From Caenimonas sedimenti (lineage in GTDB: Bacteria; Pseudomonadota; Gammaproteobacteria; Burkholderiales; Burkholderiaceae_C): DNA of 64,000 bases. Made by a program: the position numbers and the translations under genes. Position 1 is the first letter of the stretch; every line of letters starts with the position of its first letter. This document shows, piece by piece, positions 32,153-39,773 of the stretch. The notes beneath the pieces are model-generated. The model saw only the letters and a program-made list of their open reading frames with translations. It was not told the DNA's origin and searched no databases. The DNA lies in the NCBI RefSeq assembly GCF_007833165.1, contig NZ_VOBQ01000001.1, positions 114,776 through 178,775 on the forward strand. Reading direction: 5' to 3'.

Positions 32153-33992
32153 TCCGGTGAAGCAGGCCAACGAGCGCCGCCCGGCCGCTCCGAAGGCGCT
32201 CAGCCCCGCAGTCCGCAGGACGGAGGGCAGTCGAATGGGCGATGCCGCCGCGCTGCTGGTGCGCGCGGCCGCGCCGGAGCGCGGCCACCTTTGGCGTGGC
32301 ATCGCGTTCCTGATGCTCGCCGCCGGGCTGGAAGCGCTGGGGCCGCTGGCGGGCAAGGCGTTGATCGACACCTACCTGGTGCCGCGCAACGCCGACCTTC
32401 CGGCGATGTTCGGTTTGCTGGCCGGGGCGCTGGTGGCGGGCAACGTGGCAAGCTGGTTGCGCTACCTGCAACTGGTTCGCCTGGCGGGCCTGGCCATGCG
32501 CTCGGTGCAGCGCGTTCGCGAGGAGGTCTACGCGCACGTGCTGCGCCTGCCGATGCGCTTCTTCGACCATGCCATCACCGGCCAGCTGGTCAGCCGCGTG
32601 ACGAATGACACGGAGGCCGTGAAGGCGCTCTACGTGCAGGTGCTGTTCGTGATGCTGGACAGCCTGATCGTGCTGGCCGGCGCCATGGTCGCGATGTTGT
32701 GGCTGGACTGGCGGCTGATGCTGATCGTGGCGACGCTGGCGCCGGCAGTCGGCCTGATCGTCTACGTGTACCAGCGGCTCTCCGCGCCGGCCGTGGCGCG
32801 CACGCGCGAGCTGCGCAGCGACCTCAACGCGCAGATGGCGGAATCCATTGCCGGCATGCCGGTGCTGCAAGCCAGCAACGCGGCGGAGCGGTTCGAGCAG
32901 CGCTTCGCCGCGCTCAACGAGGCGCACTTCGCGTCGCGCCAGGTCGAACTGCGCGCCAACGCCTGGCTGCTGCGTCCCGTGCTGGATTTGCTGAACGTGC
33001 TGCTGCTGGCCGCCGTCATCTGGGCGTTCGGCGCGCGCGGGAATGGCGCCGCGCTGGGCGCCGTGGAGGTCGGCATCCTGTATGCGTTCATGAGCTACAT
33101 GGCCCGTGTGGTGGAGCCGCTGATCCAGATCACCATGCAGTTCTCGCAACTGCAGCAGGCGATGGTGGGGGCGGCCCGTGTGCATGCGCTCCTGAAGGAG
33201 ACGGAGACCCCGGTGGCCGGCGAGACCGGCCGGGTGCGCCAGGGGGAGATCGAGATCGAGGACCTGACGTTCGCCTACCAGCCTGGCCACGACGTGCTGC
33301 ACGGGCTGGCCTTGCGCATCCCGGCGGGCAGCTTCCACGGCATCGTCGGCCACACCGGGTCCGGCAAGACGACGCTGCTGTCGCTGCTGCTGCGCTTCTA
33401 CCCGGCGCCGCCCGGCAGCATCTGCATCGACAACGTGCCGCTGGAGGCGATCGGCGAAGACCACTTCCGCGCCAGCGTGGGGCTGGTGCCGCAGGATCCT
33501 TTCCTGCTCGCGGCCAGCGCGCGCGAGAACATCGCCATGGGGCGCCCGTTGACCGATGCGCAGGTCGAGGCGGCCGCGCGTGCCGCGCAGGCGCACGACT
33601 TCATCGTGCGCCTGGAGCGTGGCTACGGCACGCCGCTGGGTGAGGGCGGGGCGCGCCTGTCAGTCGGCCAGAAGCAGTTGCTGGCGATCGCGCGGGCGCT
33701 GGCGGGCGAGCCGCGGATCCTGCTGCTGGACGAGGCCACCGCGCACATCGATTCGGAGACCGAGCAGGTGGTGCAGCGCGCGCTGGCCGACCTGCGCGGC
33801 AAGGTGACCATCGTCGCGATCGCGCATCGCTTGTCCACGGTGCGCGACGCGGACCGCATCGTGGTGCTGAATCATGGGCGCATCGCGGAGCTGGGAACGC
33901 ATTCGGAGCTGATGGCGATCGAGGCGGGGTTGTACCAGCGCCTGTACCTGCTGCAGCAACTGGAAGGCGAGGACGCCGCGGACGCGGTGTAA
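32142..33992 (+). CDS. ABC exporter half, MdlB/SmdB-like (permease plus ATPase)
   Basis: A 616-residue partner of the preceding gene. The permease part includes RVREEVYAHVLRLPMRFFDH and TGQLVSRVTNDTEAVK. The ATPase domain has Walker A GHTGSGKTT, the signature LSVGQKQLLAIARAL (SVGQK, as in MdlB) and Walker B ILLLDEATAHIDSETE with the catalytic Glu present. The N terminus is about 40 residues longer than the helix start and is Ala/Pro/Arg-rich. ATG 32142 overlaps the upstream stop. The pairing of a Glu site here with an Asp site in the partner fits an asymmetric heterodimer. Confidence 0.9.
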   Translation: MRADPVKQANERRPAAPKALSPAVRRTEGSRMGDAAALLVRAAAPERGHLWRGIAFLMLAAGLEALGPLAGKALIDTYLVPRNADLPAMFGLLAGALVAGNVASWLRYLQLVRLAGLAMRSVQRVREEVYAHVLRLPMRFFDHAITGQLVSRVTNDTEAVKALYVQVLFVMLDSLIVLAGAMVAMLWLDWRLMLIVATLAPAVGLIVYVYQRLSAPAVARTRELRSDLNAQMAESIAGMPVLQASNAAERFEQRFAALNEAHFASRQVELRANAWLLRPVLDLLNVLLLAAVIWAFGARGNGAALGAVEVGILYAFMSYMARVVEPLIQITMQFSQLQQAMVGAARVHALLKETETPVAGETGRVRQGEIEIEDLTFAYQPGHDVLHGLALRIPAGSFHGIVGHTGSGKTTLLSLLLRFYPAPPGSICIDNVPLEAIGEDHFRASVGLVPQDPFLLAASARENIAMGRPLTDAQVEAAARAAQAHDFIVRLERGYGTPLGEGGARLSVGQKQLLAIARALAGEPRILLLDEATAHIDSETEQVVQRALADLRGKVTIVAIAHRLSTVRDADRIVVLNHGRIAELGTHSELMAIEAGLYQRLYLLQQLEGEDAADAV

Positions 33993-34015
33993 GCAGCGCG
34001 TCCGCATCCGGGGGG

Positions 34016-34021
34016 TATAGT
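34016..34021 (+). promoter_or_regulatory. possible -10 box of the lipid-remodelling operon
   Basis: TATAGT lies 24 bp before the ATG at 34046, in the 53-bp gap after the exporter gene. No convincing -35 hexamer stands 16-18 bp upstream, so an activator or another sigma factor would be needed. Weak evidence. Confidence 0.3.
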
Positions 34022-34045
34022 CCGCCGTCCACTCCGGAAGAAGTC

Positions 34046-35215
34046 ATGCTCGCCCAGCTTTTCACGCACCTGAAGAAGGTGCATCGGGCGTCCACCCGGG
34101 AGGAACTCGACGCGATCTACCGGTTCCGCTACCGCGTCTACGTGGAAGAGTTGAATCGCCAGCTGGGCGGCGTCGACTCGGAGCGGCGCATGGTGACGGA
34201 CATCGAGGACGAGAAGCCGTACAGCCACCACTTCTACGTGGGCTCGCCCGCCGACCTCGAGGGGGTGGTCCGGGTGCGCGTCTGGGAGCCGAAGCAGATG
34301 CCGGAGGCCGAGGCGAAGAAGTATTCGCCGCACCTGCTGGGTCCGGCCGAAGGCCGGCTGCGCACCGCCGAAGTCGGGCGCTACATGATCGACCCGAAGC
34401 GCCGCGGCTCGCTGGTGCTGCCGTCGATGGCACGTGTCACCTATGAATTCCTCGCCGGCGAGGCCAACGTGGACATCTCGTTCTGCTACTGCCGCCCCGG
34501 CCTCCTGGACTATTACCGCCGGTTGGGCGCGCGCACCTACGGCGCGGGCTCGTTCGAGGGGCCGGAAGGCGTCGAGCTGCCGCTGCTGTCGGTGCTGTCC
34601 GACGACAGCCACTACAAGCGCGTCGGCTCCCCGATGGCGCCCTGGGCGAGGAAGCATTTCGGGCGCGGCAAGCGCGACCCGGTGGACATGAGCGACTTCG
34701 CGCACCTGTTCCAGGACGACGTGCAGCAGGTCGTCACCGACGGGCGCGACGTCTGGGACCAGTTCAGCGCCGCCCTGAACGAATTTCCCGACGGCCAGGG
34801 CTTCCTCGAGGGCCTGCCGGAAGGCACGCTGCGCCTGTTGATGCGCAACGGCTTCGTCATGGATGTTCCCGAGGGACGGCTCATCACCCGCGAGGGCAAC
34901 GCCGAGCGCGAGCTGTACATCGTTCTCGATGGCGAGGTCGAGGTGTTCCGCGGCAACCAGATCGTTTCCACCCTGGGCAAAGGCGAGGTCTTCGGCGAGA
35001 TGGCCTTCTTCCGCACGGAGGGCCGGCGCTGGGCGTCGGTGCGGGCGACGCGCCCGAGCCGCATCGCCGCGCTGCGCCGCCGCTGGATGGACGATCTCGG
35101 CCGCAGCGACCCCGAAGGGGCGCGTGCGATCCTCTTCAACCTCGCACGGGTTCTGGCGGAGCGTGCCGCGGCGGCCACGGTGAAGGAGCCCGGTGCAGCT
35201 GCCGCCGCCGGCTGA
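34046..35215 (+). CDS. GNAT-type acyltransferase fused to a cyclic-nucleotide-binding domain
   Basis: A 389-residue cytoplasmic protein in two parts. Residues about 10-200 resemble N-acyl amino acid/autoinducer synthase-type GNAT acyltransferases: YRFRYRVYVEELNRQLGG, then VGRYMIDPKRRGSLVLPSMA and FCYCRPGLLDYYRRLGARTY. Residues about 265-375 are a CNB domain; its phosphate-binding cassette reads KGEVFGEMAFFRTEGRRWAS, with the conserved Glu and an Arg-Trp-Ala-Ser end instead of Arg-Ala-Ala/Thr. The likely activity is transfer of a long acyl chain from acyl-ACP or acyl-CoA, switched by cAMP or cGMP; both points are inference. The next gene starts inside its last 23 nt, so the two are tightly coupled. 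Confidence 0.82.
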   Translation: MLAQLFTHLKKVHRASTREELDAIYRFRYRVYVEELNRQLGGVDSERRMVTDIEDEKPYSHHFYVGSPADLEGVVRVRVWEPKQMPEAEAKKYSPHLLGPAEGRLRTAEVGRYMIDPKRRGSLVLPSMARVTYEFLAGEANVDISFCYCRPGLLDYYRRLGARTYGAGSFEGPEGVELPLLSVLSDDSHYKRVGSPMAPWARKHFGRGKRDPVDMSDFAHLFQDDVQQVVTDGRDVWDQFSAALNEFPDGQGFLEGLPEGTLRLLMRNGFVMDVPEGRLITREGNAERELYIVLDGEVEVFRGNQIVSTLGKGEVFGEMAFFRTEGRRWASVRATRPSRIAALRRRWMDDLGRSDPEGARAILFNLARVLAERAAAATVKEPGAAAAAG

Positions 35216-37409
35216 CTGGATCGCAGGCACGGCGCTCCTGCAGGGCGCCCCGGAAGCAGTCATCGCGGATTGTGCCGCGCGGGCAGGGCGCCGGGAGTTC
35301 GCGGCCGGCGACGTCCTCATCCGCGCCGGCACGCGAACGGCCTCGATCTGCTTCGTCCTCGCCGGCACCGTGGAGGTCCGGCTCCCGGGCAGCGCCGCGG
35401 CCGATGCAGCCATCGCGCAACTGGGCGAAGGCAAGGTCCTGGGCGAGATCCAGGCCGTCACCGGGCACGTCGCGACGGCGGATGTGGTGGCGGTGACGGC
35501 CGGCGCGCTGCTGGAGATCGACCTGGCGCTGCGACGTGACATCGCACTCGGCTTCCCGGCGTTCGACGAGAGGCTCGTCTGGCTGGCCACCCGCAACCTG
35601 CGCACGACCGTTTTCCAGGGGGCCGTCCGCGACCTGCTGCGCGGTTGCGACCCGCTCCTCGTCGAGGAGCTCGGCGCCGGCGCGGCCGAGGTCGTGCTGG
35701 AGCGTGGCGAAGAACTTTTTGCCCAGGGGGAAGAGGCGGATGCCTGGTACATCCTGACCAGTGGGCGGCTGGCCGTCGTCACCTCGACGGACGATGGGTC
35801 CCGGAAGATCGCGGAGCTGATGCCCGGGGCCAGCGTCGGCGAAATGGCCATCATCGCCGGCGAGGCGCGCACCGCGACGGTCAAGGCCGAGCGCAAGGCG
35901 ACCCTGATGCGCATCTCACGGGCCATGTTCGACCGATTCGCGGACCAGCACCCGCGCTTCGCGCGCAACGTCATGTCCGCGGTGGTCCGGCGCCTGGCGG
36001 GCAAGGCACCCTCCTTGCGGGTGGCCGCACGGGTGCTGGTCGTCCTGCGCATCTCCGGCCATCCGATGCTCGACGAGGCATTCCGCCAGCTTTGCGCTTC
36101 GCTGCAAGGCGCCGGCGGCGCCGCCATCCGTACGCGGACGGACTTTGAAAGCGCCGTCGGCTATCGCATCGACCCGCAGGCGGCCGAGTCGCATCCCGTG
36201 TGGATGCCTTTCGATGTGTGGCTGGAAGAGGCGCAGTCTGCGCATTCGCTGGTGGTTGTCGACGGCGGGAACGCGGACGATGCCTGGCGCCGTGAGTGCC
36301 TGCTGCAGGCCGACCATTGCGTGTGGCTCGTGGAACCCGTGGCCCAGGGGCTGGCCGACCCGCCCCCGGAGGCGATGGCCGCCCTGGATGCGGCGCGGCG
36401 GTGGGCCAAGGACGACACGCAGCGGCTTCCATGGAGCCTCGTGATCGCGCATCCGGCCGCAACGAAGGCGCCGCGGAACACCCGCGCGTGGCTGAGGGGC
36501 GCCGAGTTCGACCGCCATTTCCACTTGCGCGTGCATGACGTCACGACCTCGGACCGCGCCGCCCGCCTGCTGGCGGGCCGAGGGACCGGCCTGGCGCTTT
36601 CGGGCGGTGGAGCGCGTGGCCTGGCGCACGTCGGCGTGCTGAAGGCCTGCGCGGAGCTGGGCATTGCGATCGATTGGATCGGCGGCACGAGCTTCGGGGC
36701 CATCCAGGCGGGCATGTTCGCGATGGGATTGTCCACGGACGAAATGCGCACGTTGAACCTGGAGGTGATCGCGCAGCGCCCGTTCCAGGAGTACACGCTG
36801 CCGATCGTCGCCATGGTGGCTTCCCGGCGGCGCGACGCCTCGATCCACCACTCCTTCGGGGAGACGCAGATCGAGGATCTCTGGATCCCGTACCTCGCGG
36901 TCTCCACCGACCTGTGCAGCGCGCAGGCCGTGGTCCATGAGTCTGGCTCGCTGGGCCTGGCTGTCAGCGCCAGTTCATCCATCCCCGGGGTGCTCGTGCC
37001 GGTCCTCGACGGCGAGCGCATCCTCGTGGATGGCGGGATCCTCAACAACCTCCCGTCCGACCTCGTGAAACACCGTGCGGGCGGCCGCGTCATCGCGGTG
37101 AAGGTGGCCCCGGACGATGAACTGGTCGCGCCGGAAGGTGGCTTCGCACCGGCCTGGAAGTTCGTCTTGCGGCGCCTGGTGCCGGGGATGAAGCCCTTGC
37201 GCTCGCCGCGGCTGGCAGACTTGATCCTGCGGACGCTGACGGTGAGCAGCGCGAGCCGGATGGCCCAGGTCACCCGGGAGGCGGACCTCCTGATCGAACC
37301 GGACGTCGCAAGCTTCGGGATGCTCCAGTTCCACAAGATCGACGAGCTGATCGAACGCGGTTACCGCGCGGGGCTCGCGGCGCTGCGCGGCTGGAGCGAA
37401 CGGCGCTGA
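35193..37409 (+). CDS. patatin-like phospholipase with two CNB domains (NTE-like)
   Basis: A 738-residue protein with the architecture of neuropathy-target-esterase relatives. CNB 1 (about 10-125) has a cassette GEIQAVTGHVATADV without the conserved Arg and looks degenerate. CNB 2 (about 150-270) has the canonical cassette VGEMAIIAGEARTATVKA. A linker domain follows (about 285-460). The patatin domain (about 463-640) has the oxyanion loop LSGGGARGLAHVG, nucleophile S500 in GGTSFG and catalytic D613 in DGGILNN. NTE-type enzymes deacylate (lyso)phospholipids at the membrane. GTG 35193 overlaps the acyltransferase gene by 23 nt. Deacylation here next to two acyltransferases suggests lipid remodelling. 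Confidence 0.9.
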   Translation: MQLPPPADWIAGTALLQGAPEAVIADCAARAGRREFAAGDVLIRAGTRTASICFVLAGTVEVRLPGSAAADAAIAQLGEGKVLGEIQAVTGHVATADVVAVTAGALLEIDLALRRDIALGFPAFDERLVWLATRNLRTTVFQGAVRDLLRGCDPLLVEELGAGAAEVVLERGEELFAQGEEADAWYILTSGRLAVVTSTDDGSRKIAELMPGASVGEMAIIAGEARTATVKAERKATLMRISRAMFDRFADQHPRFARNVMSAVVRRLAGKAPSLRVAARVLVVLRISGHPMLDEAFRQLCASLQGAGGAAIRTRTDFESAVGYRIDPQAAESHPVWMPFDVWLEEAQSAHSLVVVDGGNADDAWRRECLLQADHCVWLVEPVAQGLADPPPEAMAALDAARRWAKDDTQRLPWSLVIAHPAATKAPRNTRAWLRGAEFDRHFHLRVHDVTTSDRAARLLAGRGTGLALSGGGARGLAHVGVLKACAELGIAIDWIGGTSFGAIQAGMFAMGLSTDEMRTLNLEVIAQRPFQEYTLPIVAMVASRRRDASIHHSFGETQIEDLWIPYLAVSTDLCSAQAVVHESGSLGLAVSASSSIPGVLVPVLDGERILVDGGILNNLPSDLVKHRAGGRVIAVKVAPDDELVAPEGGFAPAWKFVLRRLVPGMKPLRSPRLADLILRTLTVSSASRMAQVTREADLLIEPDVASFGMLQFHKIDELIERGYRAGLAALRGWSERR

Positions 37410-37453
37410 CCCGCCGCGTCGCGCCATCCCGGCCTGTCAAAACAGCAGTACCC

Positions 37454-38044
37454 ATGCAACGAACTCTCTTCGACACGCCCCTGGTCAGCACCCTGCTGCA
37501 CGCCTGCTCCCGCGCGGTGCTCCGCCTCCTGGGCTGGCAGGTGCTGGGCCATCTGCCACCCGAGGCCGCGAAGTCCGTGCTGATCGCCGCGCCGCACACC
37601 AGCAACTGGGACCTGCCCTACACGCTGATGGTATGCCTCTGCCTGCGGCTGCGCGTTCGCTGGATGGGCAAGTCGAGCCTGTTCCGCGGCCCGTTCGGCC
37701 CGGTGATGCGCTGGCTGGGCGGCATCCCGGTGGACCGCAGCAGGAACAACAACGTGGTCGCCACGGCGGCGGCCGCCCTGATCGCGGCGGAAGGCCCGCT
37801 GCAACTCGTGGTGCCGCCCGAAGGCACGCGCGGCAAGACGCGGCACTGGAGGACGGGCTTCTATTTCATCGCGCTGCAGGCCCAGGTACCGATCATGCTG
37901 GCGTACCTGGACTACGCACGCAAGGTCGGCGGCCTGGGGCCGGTCTTCGTGCCTTCGGGCGACGTCGAGCAGGACATGCTGGCGATCAAGCGCTTCTACG
38001 CGGGAGTCCGCGGCCGCAACGAGGACCAGTTCGACGCGGATTGA
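37454..38044 (+). CDS. PlsC-like 1-acylglycerol-3-phosphate O-acyltransferase family protein
   Basis: A 196-residue acyltransferase. The catalytic H-x4-D box is APHTSNWDLPY, with the second block MGKSSLFRGPFGPVMRW, the GGIPVDR block and the acceptor-site block VVPPEGTRGKTRHWRTGFY. It lacks the long N-terminal region of classical PlsC and resembles the short glycerol-acyltransferase-like proteins of proteobacteria. It lies 44 bp behind the NTE-like phospholipase gene, completing a deacylation/reacylation set. It converges on the CHASE2 cyclase gene with 4 bp between stops. Confidence 0.88.
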   Translation: MQRTLFDTPLVSTLLHACSRAVLRLLGWQVLGHLPPEAAKSVLIAAPHTSNWDLPYTLMVCLCLRLRVRWMGKSSLFRGPFGPVMRWLGGIPVDRSRNNNVVATAAAALIAAEGPLQLVVPPEGTRGKTRHWRTGFYFIALQAQVPIMLAYLDYARKVGGLGPVFVPSGDVEQDMLAIKRFYAGVRGRNEDQFDAD

Positions 38045-38048
38045 AGAC

Positions 38049-39773
38049 CTAAGCGCCCTCCGTGTACACCTCGATGGTGGCGGCCCGCCCAGGGAGCTCC
38101 GCCGGGCCGAGTGGGCGCAGTTCCCTGCGCATCGCTTCCGGCAACGCGTCGTGCGTGGCCTTGGACAACAGGATGTCCGTCCCGAGCTGCTTGTTCGCCG
38201 CTTCCAGCCGCGCCGCGGTGTTCACCGTGTCGCCCACCGCGGTGTAGGTGAAGCGCGCCGCCGAGCCGAGGTTGCCGACGGCCGCTTCGCCGGTGTGCAG
38301 CCCGATGCGCAAACGGATGCCGGCGAATGGCGTGCCCTGCCAGCTGGCGCGCAGTGTTTCCATTTCGCGTTGCATCTCGCGCGCGCAAGCCAGCGCCCGT
38401 TCGGCATGCGCGGGTTCCGGCAGCGGTGCATTCCAGAACGCCATGACCGCGTCGCCGATGAACTTGTCCAGCGTGCCGCCATGCTGGTGCACGGCGGCGG
38501 TCATGCGCGTGAAGTAGGCGTTGAGCACGGTGGCGACCTGTTCCGGCGGCAGTTGTTCGCTGGCGGTGGTGAAGCCGGCGAGGTCCGAGAACAGCAGGGT
38601 CAGCACGCGGCGCTCGCCCGTGGTCCTCAGCGGCACCAGCTCGCCGGCCAGTGCATCGACGACGGTGGAGGGCACGTAGCTCGCGAAGTCCAGGCGCAGC
38701 CGCTCGCGCCGCCGGCGTTCGCGCAGGTAGCTGTCGGCTGCTCCCACATTGAAGTGGATCGCCAGGCCGGCGAGCACCGGCAGTGCGCTCCACCAGGTGC
38801 CATCGATGAAAAGCACGACGGTGGCGAGCACCGACAACGCGGCGAGCGCGACGGTGAGTGCCATCGCGCGGCCGCCGCGCCAGCGCCTCGTGAGGGCTGC
38901 GGCAGCGGCCATGGCCAGCAAGGCCTGCAACAAGGGCCCAGCCGAATGCGCCGGAACGATCCAGTCGCCGCGCAAGCCGTTGATCAACGCCGTCGCATGC
39001 ACGAACACGCCCGACATCGCACCGGTCCCGAGGATGCGCAGCGGCACCTGGATCTGGTCGATGCCGCCCACGGGCGTGTTCTGCCCCAGCAGGACCAAAG
39101 CACCGCGCAGGGCGTCCGGCCGCAGGCTGCGCCTGGCATCCAGCGCCTGTGAATAGTGGACGTAGGTGATCGGGACTTCGGGCGCGTAGTAGCGCAGCAG
39201 CGCGCCCGGCGGAGGCGGCCGCACGGCCTGGCTCGCGCTGTCCGCGAGCACCCGCCACAACGCGTCGGCTTCGGCCGGCGCGCGGCGGACCACGCCGTCC
39301 TCGTCGCGCGGCATGGCGGCGCTGCCGTGCCGCGCCTGCGGGTAGATCGATTCGACCTTCTGCGAGTAGCGCGCGACCTGCGAACTCTGCACGGCGGTTT
39401 CCGCGCTGGCCACCACCACCGGCAGCCGGCCTCGCAGCGCGCGCGCCAACGTGGCGTCGTTCTCCGCGTCCTGCGCCGCGCTGAACAGCAGGTCGATCGC
39501 GATGGCGCGCGCGCCCGCTGCGGCAACGGAATCCACCACCTGCGCATGCAGTTGGCGCGGCAACGGCGGTGCCATGCCCAGCGCCGCGAGGCTGGGCTCG
39601 TCGATGCCGATCACCACCACGGGCGCGGCCGGCGGCGGCGGCGCGGTGAAGCTCGCGAGCGTGTCGTATTCGAGGCGCTGCAAGGCCTCCCATCCCGGCA
39701 GCCATTGCACCAGCGCCCACAGCAGCACCGTGAGCCCCAGCCGCCAGGACCAGGCGCGCCAGGCGTCCTTCAT
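38049..39773 (-). CDS. CHASE2 domain-containing class III adenylate/guanylate cyclase
   Basis: A 574-residue membrane signalling protein. An N-terminal helix (about 10-30) precedes a periplasmic CHASE2 sensor (about 30-285: VVVIGIDEPSLAALG, RAIAIDLLFSAAQDAENDA, GALVLLGQNTPVGGIDQ). Two or three membrane helices follow (about 290-360), then the class III catalytic domain (about 395-570). The metal Asp are in LFSDLAGFTTASEQ and FIGDAVMAFWNAP; the transition-state region is GDTVNTAARLEAA. The substrate-specifying Lys is in LDKFIGD, which favours ATP. It starts 4 nt inside the FecR/TPR gene, so they are cotranslated. A source of cyclic nucleotide next to CNB-domain enzymes is noteworthy. Confidence 0.92.
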   Translation of the reverse strand: MKDAWRAWSWRLGLTVLLWALVQWLPGWEALQRLEYDTLASFTAPPPPAAPVVVIGIDEPSLAALGMAPPLPRQLHAQVVDSVAAAGARAIAIDLLFSAAQDAENDATLARALRGRLPVVVASAETAVQSSQVARYSQKVESIYPQARHGSAAMPRDEDGVVRRAPAEADALWRVLADSASQAVRPPPPGALLRYYAPEVPITYVHYSQALDARRSLRPDALRGALVLLGQNTPVGGIDQIQVPLRILGTGAMSGVFVHATALINGLRGDWIVPAHSAGPLLQALLAMAAAAALTRRWRGGRAMALTVALAALSVLATVVLFIDGTWWSALPVLAGLAIHFNVGAADSYLRERRRRERLRLDFASYVPSTVVDALAGELVPLRTTGERRVLTLLFSDLAGFTTASEQLPPEQVATVLNAYFTRMTAAVHQHGGTLDKFIGDAVMAFWNAPLPEPAHAERALACAREMQREMETLRASWQGTPFAGIRLRIGLHTGEAAVGNLGSAARFTYTAVGDTVNTAARLEAANKQLGTDILLSKATHDALPEAMRRELRPLGPAELPGRAATIEVYTEGA

